DNA of 64,000 nt, taken from contig CP033051.1 of the NCBI GenBank assembly GCA_003667865.1, forward strand, positions 1,255,001-1,319,000, given 5' to 3'. The translations under genes were made by a program, and so were the position numbers. Below are positions 16,297 to 25,437 of the stretch, piece after piece; the stretch's first letter is position 1, and every line of letters begins with the position of its first letter. Below the pieces are notes generated by a model. The model had not been told where the DNA came from and did not search any database. It was given only the letters and a program-made list of their open reading frames with translations. The DNA is from Rossellomorea marisflavi. GTDB taxonomy: Bacteria > Bacillota > Bacilli > Bacillales > Bacillaceae_B.

Positions 16297-18231
16297 TCAA
16301 GAATAAAGAGGCCTATCATGATAAAGCTCTTTCAAACGAACAATCGTCTCATCAATAACCTCTTCACTAAGACTGGTCTCCTCTACAAGATCAATCATAT
16401 CTTGTAGAGCCCACTCTTTCCGAATAGCCAAAAGCCACTTTACCGTGCATTCAACAGCATCACGAATATCCAGCAAGTGATCATAAATATGAGCCATTTC
16501 AAAATACGCAGCCTCATGATATGGATCTAACGAAACACATTTCTCAAAGTTAGATAAAGCCTCCTCCTCTTCTGAATCCGCTAATAATGCAAGTGCATGA
16601 TTGTAATGCGCTTCAGCATCAGAGGGGTGTAACCATACATATTCTGCCGCGTCCTTTACAGCATCAGAGGTTCTTCCTAACTTTAAATGAATAAGACCTC
16701 TAAGCCAATAAATGTCTGAAGGATCGCCGCCCAATTCGAATGCCTTATTGCAATCTTCTAATGCTTTTTCAAACTCCTCAGCATCTAAATAGAGCTCAGC
16801 TCTTTTATAGTGTAGAAAGGGATTATCCTTATCAATAGATAGAGCCTTTGTCATCTCCTCTACTGCTTCTAGAAAGTAGTGTAATGCCTTTAATGACATG
16901 GCTACGTCAAAGTGGTAGAAACTAATCTGTTCTAAATGAGGATTACACGCTTTCGCATCTAATAAGTCCTTTAATGCATCCTCATAGTGACCAAGACGCA
17001 TCCGAGCCTTACTACGTCCAATTAATGAATCATCATTGTCAGGCGCAAGAGATAAAGCATGATGGAAGTCCTTTTCAGCTTCTGAAAACAAGGACAGCTC
17101 AAATTTTGTATAAGCTCTTTCTGATAAGAACGTAGCGTCGGCTGGTTCTAGGTCAATAAGACGATTATAATAATCGAGTGCTTGCTCAAATTCTCCGATA
17201 GCATGAAAACATCCCGCAATCCAATAAGGGCACATGGTAAAAGAAGGATCCAGTTCCCATGCTTGCAGAAAATCTGAAATAGCAAGTTCGTGCTTGCCCA
17301 TCTCTTTGTAGGTTAGCCCTCTTTCAACATATGCAAATTCTGAATTCGGATCGTGCTCAATGGCTTTATGTAGAATCTCGAGTGCGTTGTCAAAATCTAA
17401 TTTCTCCCTATATAACTCCCCTAAATCAAGAAGAAACGAACATCGACTCTCTGCTAGGTCATAGAACTGGCGGAAGGCAAATGTAGAGTAGCGTCCTCTA
17501 TTAAAGTATTCTTGAATGCCTTTATCGTGATGAGAAGAGAGTTGTTGATGGAGCATTTTCGCTTTTTCCATATAGGAAATGGCTTGGTCGAGCAACCCTT
17601 TTATCTGATATTCCTTAGCTAACCGATAATAATACATCGGTATTGCGTTTTCTATATCTTTTACGGCTTGATGAAACGCATGAAGAGCTTTATCGATATT
17701 CATTAGTCTTGAATACGTATCTCCTAGCTCATACCAAGTAGAACTAGTCCCGTATCCAGCTTTACGTTCATACGTAATCGTTTCTTTGAAATCTCCAATT
17801 GCCCGTTCATATAATTCTAAATCAACGTAAATAAGGGCACGAGTATAAAAATAGAAGGATAACTTTGAGTTCTGAGGATGAAGTGTAATAGCAGTTGAGA
17901 TGGCTTCAAGTGCCTCTGTTTCCCTTCCAGATTCTCGCAGAATAACGCTTTTAATAAGGAATAGTTCGGGCAAATCTACTCCTTTCTCTTCTAACATACA
18001 TAGAGTAGCTAATGCTTCATCTGCATGTCCGGTTTCTTGTAATAGATGGCAATATCCTACCTGATCTGAGTAGGATAACGTTTCCCAAGGGGATTTCTTT
18101 AGTATATGTAAAGCCATCTCAAATCTACCTTCTCGGTTTAGAAGCTTCGCCACTTTCGGTAGTAACGGAGATGAATTTGCCACCGTGCTTTTTATTTGAT
18201 TGGTTTTGAACAGAATATATTTTTGGCTCAT
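16297..18231 (-). CDS. Tetratricopeptide-repeat protein
   Basis: A 644-residue cytoplasmic protein built almost wholly of TPR units, about 14-16 repeats of 34 residues. Typical cores are FDNALEILHKAIEHDPNSEFAY, GEFEQALDYYNRLIDLEPAD and YEDALKDLLDAKACNP. No signal peptide, HTH or enzyme domain is visible. It would act as a protein-interaction scaffold. It is a single gene on the minus strand, converging on hisS2. Partner unknown. Confidence 0.88.
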   Translation of the reverse strand: MSQKYILFKTNQIKSTVANSSPLLPKVAKLLNREGRFEMALHILKKSPWETLSYSDQVGYCHLLQETGHADEALATLCMLEEKGVDLPELFLIKSVILRESGRETEALEAISTAITLHPQNSKLSFYFYTRALIYVDLELYERAIGDFKETITYERKAGYGTSSTWYELGDTYSRLMNIDKALHAFHQAVKDIENAIPMYYYRLAKEYQIKGLLDQAISYMEKAKMLHQQLSSHHDKGIQEYFNRGRYSTFAFRQFYDLAESRCSFLLDLGELYREKLDFDNALEILHKAIEHDPNSEFAYVERGLTYKEMGKHELAISDFLQAWELDPSFTMCPYWIAGCFHAIGEFEQALDYYNRLIDLEPADATFLSERAYTKFELSLFSEAEKDFHHALSLAPDNDDSLIGRSKARMRLGHYEDALKDLLDAKACNPHLEQISFYHFDVAMSLKALHYFLEAVEEMTKALSIDKDNPFLHYKRAELYLDAEEFEKALEDCNKAFELGGDPSDIYWLRGLIHLKLGRTSDAVKDAAEYVWLHPSDAEAHYNHALALLADSEEEEALSNFEKCVSLDPYHEAAYFEMAHIYDHLLDIRDAVECTVKWLLAIRKEWALQDMIDLVEETSLSEEVIDETIVRLKELYHDRPLYS

Positions 18232-18558
18232 AACATGTATTCTCCATTTCTTTACAATAAAAAAAGAGCTTTGCTACTATGTTAGCATGTTTTTCTACTA
18301 TGTAATATACTCATAAGCTTTGTAAAAGTTCATGTCTTCATTCAAGAAAGAGATTTGTTCTTTGCTTCTAAAATTTCCTTGTAATCAATATTATGAAAGA
18401 ATAAAACGCCCTCAAAGAACAAAATCCAAAACATATTTTACAATGATATAAAAATAAATAATGTGAAATATTCCAATATAGGGTAGAAAGTGAGAAGTAA
18501 TTACATTATATTGAAATAGTATATCGGTATTTTACTAAAGAAGAGGGGATTAGCAAGT
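18232..18558. other. 327-base gap between divergent genes
   Basis: AT-rich DNA upstream of both the TPR gene and the CPBP gene. A near-consensus TTGAAA...TATCGGTAT lies around 18511-18533 on the plus strand, but the -10 match is weak. No ORF, repeat or structured RNA was recognised. Confidence 0.4.
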
Positions 18559-19287
18559 ATGAATGAAGTAGTTGAAGTAAATGAGGAGGAGTCTCCATCA
18601 TTTTCAGAGGGAAGGGATGAGACACTCACTTGGAAAACTGTGGGAACATTCATACTAAGTTTTATTGGTTTGAGTTTTCTTACAGGTATAGTTGTGGGAG
18701 TAGTATCAATCTTTATAGGACATGATCTTTTTGACACCATTTTTCAAGGCTATAGAGGGTTATTATTAGATGCATTGTTCTTTTTGATTGTTATCTTGGT
18801 ATTTAAAAAAATTCGTTTATCATTAGTAAATAGCTTCTCGTTACGTCCATTTAAATATTTTAAAACGTATCTTTTTCTTATTGCAGGGATTATAATCCTT
18901 TTTGGTTCGCAACTAGTATTGATCGCAGTCTTAGGTATTGACGATACATCTGGTCAAGCACAAAACTTAGATTTAGAAAGTGCAAAAAGCTCTATATGGA
19001 GCATGCTTTTATTCTTTTTATCGATATCCATTATTACCCCAATTAAAGAAGAAATTCTTTTTCGTGGAATTATATATCGTTTCTTGGCAGAGCGTTATCA
19101 TTTTGTTGTTGGACTCATTGCATCCTCGGTTATATTTGGGCTTTTGCACGGAGGGTATCCTTTTTCAGCAATAACGATGGGAATCGTATTTGCTCTTCTT
19201 TACAAACTGACGAAGAGCTTAATGGTCCCAATCGCACTACATATTGGATGGAATCTTTTTGTGGCTATTGTGCAATTCATAACCTAG
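18559..19287 (+). CDS. CPBP-family intramembrane glutamic endopeptidase
   Basis: A 242-residue membrane protein with about seven hydrophobic segments and the CPBP (CAAX-processing/bacteriocin self-immunity) motifs: EEILFR at residues 164-169, FGLLHGGY (His197) and HIGWN (His228, Asn232). Family members are intramembrane proteases related to Rce1 and Abi immunity proteins. The N-terminal 25 residues are acidic and cytoplasmic. No bacteriocin genes are adjacent, so immunity is not supported by context. Confidence 0.88.
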   Translation: MNEVVEVNEEESPSFSEGRDETLTWKTVGTFILSFIGLSFLTGIVVGVVSIFIGHDLFDTIFQGYRGLLLDALFFLIVILVFKKIRLSLVNSFSLRPFKYFKTYLFLIAGIIILFGSQLVLIAVLGIDDTSGQAQNLDLESAKSSIWSMLLFFLSISIITPIKEEILFRGIIYRFLAERYHFVVGLIASSVIFGLLHGGYPFSAITMGIVFALLYKLTKSLMVPIALHIGWNLFVAIVQFIT

Positions 19288-19320
19288 CTTTTTCCTAATT
19301 TTAATCCTTTTAGAAGGATA

Positions 19321-19355
19321 AGGGCTGCCTCGTTACGATTAGGCAGCCTTTTTCT
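19321..19355. terminator. Bidirectional terminator
   Basis: GGCTGCCT / AGGCAGCC with a 10-base loop and TTTTTC after it, between convergent CPBP and DinB genes. Confidence 0.85.
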
Positions 19356-19849
19356 TATATCTGAGCAACAAGCTCATTAATTTGTTCCAAATGTCTTTTC
19401 TCATGATATCCAACAAAAGGGACCCATTGATCTAGTCGCATTAAACCAAACACAGGGTGCGGATAAGCTTTTTCCTTTAAAGCATCTTCTGATGTACCTG
19501 CAAGAAGTTTGAGGAAATCATTTCGAGATTGTTCTAGCATCATTGTTATTTTTGAAGCGGTCATAAAGTCAGTTGTAGGCTCTACGAATGGAGGAGCACT
19601 TACTTTTCTAGAGCGGTCAACAGTGAATTGAATCGGCTTTGAATCGACCTCTTGTTTTTCACCCTGAGTCAGTGTAGCTTGAATCGCTTTTGTTACGGTT
19701 ATTTCCATTAGATATAAGTGATGGAGTACTTGCATAATCGTCCAATCACTTCCGTCAATTGACTGATTTAATTGTTCGTCTGAGATCCCTTGGAAACTGT
19801 TTAGAAGATCTTCTCGGATCTGTTTGTTTTGATTCAAATACTCTTCCAT
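19355..19849 (-). CDS. DinB-family protein
   Basis: A 164-residue DinB-fold protein with the metal-binding pattern: VLHHLYLME near residue 45 and VGYHEKRHLEQI near 147-153 (His, His). The ATG at 19849 is chosen because the AGGAGGG site lies seven bases upstream; a TTG two codons earlier is too close. Function unknown; the fold is shared with bacillithiol transferases (BstA type), which is a reasonable but unproven guess for a Bacillus. Confidence 0.85.
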   Translation of the reverse strand: MEEYLNQNKQIREDLLNSFQGISDEQLNQSIDGSDWTIMQVLHHLYLMEITVTKAIQATLTQGEKQEVDSKPIQFTVDRSRKVSAPPFVEPTTDFMTASKITMMLEQSRNDFLKLLAGTSEDALKEKAYPHPVFGLMRLDQWVPFVGYHEKRHLEQINELVAQI

Positions 19850-19927
19850 TACCAATCCCTCCTATGTAAAAGAAAAAATATTCTTTCTCTTTCATCTTAC
19901 TTTATATTACCTTATCTGAAAATAGAA

Positions 19928-20130
19928 TTGATTCTAAAGAAAGAGTTTAACGATTTTTAGGCAGAATTCGGTAAAGTGGAGAAAGTACATAAGTTTAACG
20001 ATCTGAGAACTTGCGTCTAGGTCAAGAAAGCACCTTCCAGAGCTATTATGCAGTTCAGCACTTTTCATAGGGGAGCCTATCATCCCACATAAGGAGCACA
20101 ACAAAATACTGTTGAAAGTCTTCATTCAAT
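19928..20130. other. Unexplained segment of unusual composition
   Basis: About 200 bases, richer in G and C than the flanks, with short inverted pairs (GGGA...TCCC, ATAGG...CCTAT) and two copies of GTTTAACGAT 57 bases apart. The minus strand has a 63-codon frame without a convincing ribosome binding site. It looks like a conserved element or relic rather than a gene. I cannot name it. Confidence 0.35.
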
Positions 20131-20201
20131 TAAACGATACATATGTACGTGTTTGTTAAAATAAGGTAAATAATATAATGCTTTTGAAGGGAGTGTAGGA
20201 A

Positions 20202-20369
20202 GTGGAGACCTTTGGGAGAGGCTGTCTCTATATTATTATAGGTATTGTAGTCTTGCTGTTTTTGGCCATGATTACACAGAGTCATATTACCATTCCGTTT
20301 TTCATTGCGATTCCATTAGTCATTGTAGCTTTCTGGATGGCAAAGAAAAAAACAGATGAAAAAGACTGA
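20202..20369 (+). CDS. Small membrane protein
   Basis: A 55-codon GTG-start frame behind GGGAGTGTAGGA. It encodes two hydrophobic helices (about residues 8-24 and 31-46), joined by a short ITQSHIT loop, with a Lys/Asp-rich tail (AKKKTDEKD). Size, site and topology suggest a genuine small membrane protein. No family was recognised. Confidence 0.6.
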   Translation: METFGRGCLYIIIGIVVLLFLAMITQSHITIPFFIAIPLVIVAFWMAKKKTDEKD

Positions 20370-20494
20370 ATTGAGGATGAGGTATAGGATAAAGAAAAAG
20401 GACCTTTTATTATTGATTTTAAGTAGCTCAGTTTAGGGGAGACAATATAGGAAAGAGTCAACAAAAGCATTCATGTGCACCAAAGTAACTTAGA

Positions 20495-20672
20495 GGACAT
20501 TTATTCCTTTATTTTAATAAATATTGCTCTATTTAAAGTGCGGACGGACATTTATTCCGTTATAATCAAAATTCATTAGAATAACGACCTTGATTTTGTG
20601 AAATAAAGGAACAGATGTCCGTTTACACACCAATTTCATTGTTTTAAGCTACATTAACGGAATAAATGTCCG
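20495..20672 (+). repeat. 180-bp four-motif interspersed repeat, copy B
   Basis: Same orientation as copy A, with the motif spacing preserved and the same GGAACAGATGTCC variant in position three. Similarity to copy A continues weakly to about 20875, including AAGCTTATTC and a TAGCAG...CTGCTA hairpin. The tail after the core holds the direct repeat GCATACCATATG twice. The region 20370-20953 otherwise holds no gene. Confidence 0.85.
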
Positions 20673-20953
20673 CATACCATATGCCGCATACCATATGTCA
20701 CCTACCACACCCCGCATCAAACTTATCAAAGCTTATTCCTTTTCTATTCCTAATTATATAAGCTATGTTTATAATTTCCTGAAAAAAATAGGCATCTTTG
20801 AAAAGCCTGCGATTGTTAATAGTTACTATATCTAAGATTACACAATAAAATAGCAGCCCTTTTGGACTGCTATTTTCAAATTTGTACTCTAATTGAAACT
20901 ACCTAATTATTGATTAAGTGGTCTTTTCCTTATTGAAGTTTCCAGTATGTTCA

Positions 20954-22087
20954 TCATTGTTTAACAAGCCCCAATAAATAAATAAGCCTTTCAACAGCCT
21001 TAGGCTTTGGAATAGGTTGCTTATTGATTAGAAGAATGAGCTGTAGAATAGTAATTGATACTAGTGTCTTTCTATATACAATGTACTTCGGTTCCCACGT
21101 GCAAGCAAATTTCCCTTTAAAATCTCTGAGACCTTTAAAGTTATATACTTTGTTTCCACGACGATATGCGATATTCAACAGTTTTTCTCCAAGAATACAG
21201 TTCTCATCAATCCCTACATTGGATAAAGGAGACATTCCCAAACTGCAATATGCAAAACCATGTTCTTTCGCCCATTCAAAAATATGGAGAAATAATACAT
21301 CCATTGTCCCAGATGGACTATCGGGAGTTTTTCTCATAAGATCAATACTTATAGAATCATTATAATCAGTTGCTAAGGTAGAAAAAGCAATAATCTTTCC
21401 TTCGGGATTCGTAAGGGTTGCGATAGGAAAGTGAGACACATATTCATGGCTGTAAGACACAACAGAAAAGCCTTTTTCTTTTTGCTTGCCAAGCCATGAA
21501 TCTGATACAAGATGAAGCTCTTGTAAGAAAGAATCAGAGAAAGGTGGATGCTGTACCTGAAAGTTAAATCCCTCACGGTTCAATATATTGAATCGTGAGC
21601 GTAGTTTTGCTCTTTTTTTGCCAGCAAGAGAATAGTTCTCTAAATTCACTTTCCCTTCTTCTCCAACATTTATAGAACGAAATCCGCAATCATGATAGTA
21701 TTGCATATATTGAGGGCTAACCTGGTAAAAAACAGGCTTAAGACCTTTACGATCAGCGTAGTCACAGAACTCTTTTATAGAATCTTGGATAAGGCTAGAA
21801 TCCCCAATAGGATCACCCAAAACAATCAGTTTGTTGAAAATTTGTCTATATGCGATTAATACACGCTCATTTTGTGCCCAAAAGATTTGTTTATCCTGTA
21901 GTAGAATTAAATGGGAGAGGTGATTCCCTCCTTTTTCTTTAAGGAAGGATAAAATCTTAGTAGTATTAAGGTCTTTATGATTTCCATATGGAGGTATAAG
22001 AGTACGACTCTTAATCATTCTTATATAGTAGATTCCTACAAAAGTAAGAAGTAATAGAAAACAATACAAGTATGTTAGATAAAGCAT
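20954..22087 (-). CDS. DUF2156 / lysylphosphatidylglycerol-synthase-like protein
   Basis: A 377-residue protein with one N-terminal membrane helix (about 3-22), then the tandem GNAT-like fold of the MprF synthase domain: VLIAYRQIFNKLIVLGDPIG near 75-95, FYQVSPQYMQYYHDCGFRS near 120-138, AKLRSRFNILNREGF near 165 and MDVLFLHIFEWAKEHGFAYCSLGMSPL near 262-290. MprF uses aminoacyl-tRNA to modify phosphatidylglycerol. This protein lacks the multi-helix flippase part, so it may modify a lipid or another acceptor. The start follows AGGAGGTAAAA. Confidence 0.85.
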   Translation of the reverse strand: MLYLTYLYCFLLLLTFVGIYYIRMIKSRTLIPPYGNHKDLNTTKILSFLKEKGGNHLSHLILLQDKQIFWAQNERVLIAYRQIFNKLIVLGDPIGDSSLIQDSIKEFCDYADRKGLKPVFYQVSPQYMQYYHDCGFRSINVGEEGKVNLENYSLAGKKRAKLRSRFNILNREGFNFQVQHPPFSDSFLQELHLVSDSWLGKQKEKGFSVVSYSHEYVSHFPIATLTNPEGKIIAFSTLATDYNDSISIDLMRKTPDSPSGTMDVLFLHIFEWAKEHGFAYCSLGMSPLSNVGIDENCILGEKLLNIAYRRGNKVYNFKGLRDFKGKFACTWEPKYIVYRKTLVSITILQLILLINKQPIPKPKAVERLIYLLGLVKQ

Positions 22088-22337
22088 TTGCGTTTTACCT
22101 CCTAAAGAAGAATCTACATAAAGATAACATAATATCGGAATTGTAAATAGACTAAATTATTATTTACTAGCAAGTACCATTTATGTTTGTTTCGTAGATT
22201 CACATTTTCTTGATATATTATCTATATCGGTACGAATGCTGTGATGATTGAATTGAAGGGCAAATTTTTTTTCCGTGTGTTAGTAAGATGAAGGTAGTTC
22301 CTAAATTAGAAAAATGGATATTGAAAGGAAGAAGGAT

Positions 22338-22733
22338 ATGCTGAAGAAGTTTACACTTCAAACGGGTAAACGAGATGAGATGATTGAAGTTACAGCGAAG
22401 GTCCAAAAGTTTATTGAGGAAAATGGAGTACAAGAGGGTGCAATCATCGTGTATTGTCCGCATACTACAGCTGGATTCACGATTAATGAAAATGCTGATC
22501 CCGATGTAAAACGGGATATGATTCGCAGATTTGATGAAGTGTATCCATGGGAACATCGACTAGATCGTCATTTGGAAGGCAATACAGCAGCTCATATGAA
22601 GGCAAGTACAGTAGGAGCTTCCCAATATGTTATTGTCACAGAGGGACGATTACTTCTTGGAACATGGCAAGGGATCTATTTTTGTGAATTTGATGGACCG
22701 AGAATGAGGACGTTTTATGTAAAGGTGGTGTAA
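22338..22733 (+). CDS. YjbQ/UPF0047 family protein
   Basis: A 131-residue protein of the YjbQ family, for which thiamin-phosphate-synthase side activity has been reported; the natural role is unsettled. Conserved blocks are visible: [20 protein letters not shown] (about 37-57), [18 protein letters not shown] (about 75-92) and [15 protein letters not shown] (about 107-121). The three His are the likely metal ligands. The ATG at 22338 follows AGGAAGAAGG, better than the in-frame ATG at 22314. Confidence 0.92.
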   Translation: MLKKFTLQTGKRDEMIEVTAKVQKFIEENGVQEGAIIVYCPHTTAGFTINENADPDVKRDMIRRFDEVYPWEHRLDRHLEGNTAAHMKASTVGASQYVIVTEGRLLLGTWQGIYFCEFDGPRMRTFYVKVV

Positions 22734-22767
22734 GAAGGTAAGATAGACATCTCTAAAAACCCAAACG

Positions 22768-23025
22768 CTACTCATCACCACCATCGTCACCAATATCATC
22801 TATATCATGATATCCACCATCAGAGTCAGTATGATCATCCTCAAAAAAATCATTTATATAATCAATAATAGATTTCGATGAATTCTTTTGAGGATGAACG
22901 AAATCTCGATTCATAAATTCATGTAGCGTAAAAACGATTGATTGTTGTCGGTTTCGATACACAACAAGGATGAACAATAGAAAAATCGTAATGATAATAA
23001 AGGACACAATAAGAATAAGCAACAT
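22768..23025 (-). CDS. Small membrane protein with acidic tail
   Basis: An 85-residue protein: an N-terminal transmembrane helix (residues 1-22, almost all Leu/Ile/Val/Phe), a basic patch, then a cytoplasmic or exposed tail ending in a run of Asp/Gly/His (DDHTDSDGGYHDIDDIGDDGG). The tail could bind divalent metal, but that is speculation. The start is fixed by AAGGAGGTG just upstream. No family was recognised. Confidence 0.7.
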   Translation of the reverse strand: MLLILIVSFIIITIFLLFILVVYRNRQQSIVFTLHEFMNRDFVHPQKNSSKSIIDYINDFFEDDHTDSDGGYHDIDDIGDDGGDE

Positions 23026-23097
23026 GAATTCACACCTCCTTATTCTCAGTATATGGGACAATCCCTTAAATATTTCTATAAAATGGTAATAATTAAC

Positions 23098-23541
23098 TTA
23101 GGATTCTTCTGTCGGTAATATTTTTCGGTAAGGAACTGGGGATGTTAGAACAGTAGACGTATTAATTTGTCCATACGATAATAACCGGTCAATTAAAAGC
23201 CTCATTCCATTCATATTGGAAACTGCGGCTTTTAGAAAATAACTTACCTCACCGGTTACACGGTGACATTCGATGATATCCTCTTCCGCTTGCACGAACC
23301 GTTCAAACTCATCTAAGGAAACCTTCACATGACTCACGAGAATAATTAACAAAATTTCTCTGCCAACAGCGGGTAACGAGATGCGTGCTGTAAACTCCTC
23401 AATTACTCCTTGTTCTTGTAACCTTTGAAGACGTTCTGAAATACTTGGGCGACTTAAAGCTAGCTGATTAGATAATTCACTTATTGTCATTCTAGAATCA
23501 TTTTGTAAAAGCTCAAGAAGCTTTACATCAATTTGATCCAT
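23098..23541 (-). CDS. Lrp/AsnC-family transcriptional regulator
   Basis: A 147-residue regulator. The N-terminal winged HTH is LLQNDSRMTISELSNQLALSRPSISERLQRLQEQGVI (about residues 9-45), and the C-terminal RAM/AsnC ligand domain includes ECHRVTGEVSYFLKAAV. The ATG at 23541 follows AAAGGAGTGGG. It is divergent from the YitT-type membrane gene at 23710, which is a likely target. The effector, probably an amino acid, cannot be told. Confidence 0.9.
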   Translation of the reverse strand: MDQIDVKLLELLQNDSRMTISELSNQLALSRPSISERLQRLQEQGVIEEFTARISLPAVGREILLIILVSHVKVSLDEFERFVQAEEDIIECHRVTGEVSYFLKAAVSNMNGMRLLIDRLLSYGQINTSTVLTSPVPYRKILPTEES

Positions 23542-23709
23542 ATTCCCACTCCTTTGCAAATTGAAGGTAATACGGATATTTTTCCTTCAGGTTGAATATA
23601 AACCAACCTTATTCCCTTCATTATTATATATAAATATACCATCTATTTTTATATAGTTACATTACAGCCTTTTTTGCAGGTGCAGTACAACAGAGAAGTA
23701 GGTGTTTTA

Positions 23710-24318
23710 ATGAACAAAAAGTGGTTATTTATTTTCTTAGGCTGCTTGATTACAAGTATTGGAGTTATCATCCTCAAGCATTCATATATTGTAACTGGTG
23801 GGACAGCGGGGTTATCATTAAGTCTTTCATATCTAACAGGCAGCTCATTTGCCCTCGTATTCTTTATTGTGAATCTTCCCTTTTATATTTTCTCCTTTAT
23901 CCGTATGGGGGTTACCTTTACACTATCTACAATTGCGTCAGTAACATTACTTTCATGTATAACAATGATTGACCATTGGCTACCTACCTTTAGTATTCCG
24001 AGTGCGGTTGGAGCAATTATCGGTGGCTTTATCGTTGGTCTTGGTTTGTCTCTTGTATTTATTAACGGTTCATCATTAGGGGGAGCCAATATTTTGGCAT
24101 TGTTTCTACAAAAACGGTTCGGTACCAACCCAGGTTTGGTAAATTTCCTTTTTGATTTTATCGTTGTCACAACGAGTATTTATACGGTTGGTTTGCTTAG
24201 AGGGGTGTTATCTATCTTGTCCATATTTGTGACAGCAAGAGTGATAAGCTACTTTAAGAAAGAAATTGCACAAGGACATGTGGCAAAACAAAAAACAGAG
24301 TCACCTCAAAGTGCTTAA
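23710..24318 (+). CDS. YitT/YczE-type membrane protein
   Basis: A 202-residue protein with five or six membrane helices and the family's glycine-rich signatures: ILKHSYIVTGGTAGLSLSLSYL near residues 22-42 and GAIIGGFIVGLGLSLVFINGSSLGGANILAL near 102-132. The transport substrate is unknown for the family. The ATG at 23710 follows AAGTAGGTG. It is divergent from an Lrp-type regulator, hinting at a small-molecule exporter controlled by it. A strong terminator follows. Confidence 0.85.
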   Translation: MNKKWLFIFLGCLITSIGVIILKHSYIVTGGTAGLSLSLSYLTGSSFALVFFIVNLPFYIFSFIRMGVTFTLSTIASVTLLSCITMIDHWLPTFSIPSAVGAIIGGFIVGLGLSLVFINGSSLGGANILALFLQKRFGTNPGLVNFLFDFIVVTTSIYTVGLLRGVLSILSIFVTARVISYFKKEIAQGHVAKQKTESPQSA

Positions 24319-24327
24319 AGAAAATAG

Positions 24328-24372
24328 ATCCCTACTTACTGAGCAATTCTGTCAGATAAGTAGGGATTTTTC
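24328..24372 (+). terminator. Terminator after the YitT-type gene
   Basis: ATCCCTACTTA / TAAGTAGGGAT with an 18-base loop and TTTTTC after it. Confidence 0.87.
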
Positions 24373-24435
24373 ATATCCACAAATAGGAAATAACAGAGTA
24401 TAATAAATGGAGAAATGAGGGAGGAACGATCGAAT

Positions 24436-24783
24436 ATGGATGCTATTCAAAGATTGCAAAATGTCTTCTTTGAAGCATGGTCTTTAGAATCTAGTTCAAA
24501 ATGGACAATAGATCATCCTGCAAAAGGGCAGTGTAGTGTAACAGCTTTAGTTGCCCATGACCTTTTCGGTGGTCAAATTCTGAAAACAACACAACCAGAT
24601 GGTTGGCATTTTTATAATAAGGTCAATGGTGAGCGCATTGATTTTACTGAATCACAGTTTGATCAATCTATTTACTACGAGGATATCCCATCCTCTAGAG
24701 AAGAAGCTTTCCTAGATACAAATGAAAAACAATATACCATCTTAACGAAGCATGTGTGTCAGTTATGGGAATTGAACTTGTAA
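24436..24783 (+). CDS. YunG-family protein
   Basis: A 115-residue cytoplasmic protein with the conserved pattern of the YunG family: SKWTIDHPAKGQCSVTALV near residues 24-42, GGQILKTTQPDGWHFYN near 49-65 and RIDFTESQF. The Cys-His arrangement resembles a small cysteine-dependent hydrolase fold, but no activity is known to me. The start at 24436 follows GAGGAACG. The next gene starts 30 bases after its stop and may be cotranscribed. Confidence 0.8.
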   Translation: MDAIQRLQNVFFEAWSLESSSKWTIDHPAKGQCSVTALVAHDLFGGQILKTTQPDGWHFYNKVNGERIDFTESQFDQSIYYEDIPSSREEAFLDTNEKQYTILTKHVCQLWELNL

Positions 24784-24813
24784 GCGGACCTTAAGATTAA
24801 AGGGGGATGATTT

Positions 24814-25344
24814 ATGAGAAGAATTATGGTGATGGGGGTGTCATCAGGAGTAGGTAAATCTACTTTTGCTGCTAAACTTGGAAAATATCTAAATATTCCT
24901 GTACACCATCTTGATTCCTTGTTTTGGAGACCGAATTGGGTAGAGGCTCCACTAGAGGAATTTCAACAATCACAAGAAGAGATCGTAGGTAAGGAACAAT
25001 GGATTATCGAGGGGAACTATAGTAATACATACGATCTTCGGATAAGGCATGCCGATACCGTTATTTATCTGGAGCTTCCATTAAAAACTTGTTTATATCG
25101 CGTTTTCAAGCGATTTCTTCTAAATATAGGGAAAACAAGACCAGATATGGGTGAAGGATGCCCCGAAAAAATTGACTACGCATTTATTAAGTTTATCTGT
25201 ACAACGTATAAGTCTCGCAAAAAAAAGATGGCAGCACGACTAGATGCATTTCAAAAAAGTGGTCCTGAAAAGAAAATCATTGTTCTAAAAAGTAAACGAG
25301 AAATTGCACACTACCTTCAAACATTAGAAGGTCTAGATTCATAA
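24814..25344 (+). CDS. P-loop NTPase, topology-modulation/adenylate-kinase-like
   Basis: A 176-residue P-loop kinase-like protein. Walker A is GVSSGVGKST (residues 8-17). HLDSLFWRPNWVEAPLEEF (about 32-50) and IIEGNYSNTYDLRIRHADTVIYLELP (about 67-92) are the signatures of the FlaR/topology-modulation group. It probably phosphorylates a small molecule; the substrate is not known. The start follows AAAGGGGGATG. Confidence 0.88.
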   Translation: MRRIMVMGVSSGVGKSTFAAKLGKYLNIPVHHLDSLFWRPNWVEAPLEEFQQSQEEIVGKEQWIIEGNYSNTYDLRIRHADTVIYLELPLKTCLYRVFKRFLLNIGKTRPDMGEGCPEKIDYAFIKFICTTYKSRKKKMAARLDAFQKSGPEKKIIVLKSKREIAHYLQTLEGLDS

Positions 25345-25437
25345 ATTGTATTATTTCTATTCCCAGCTGTTTAGATTTTCAAATCAGAATTCGAGCACTT
25401 TCGTTAAAAACAATTCCATATTGGTCAGCAACCTCTT

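Noticed and set aside
18559-19287. Bacteriocin immunity gene
   Set aside because: The CPBP motifs fit, but no bacteriocin precursor or transporter lies nearby, so only the protease family is claimed.
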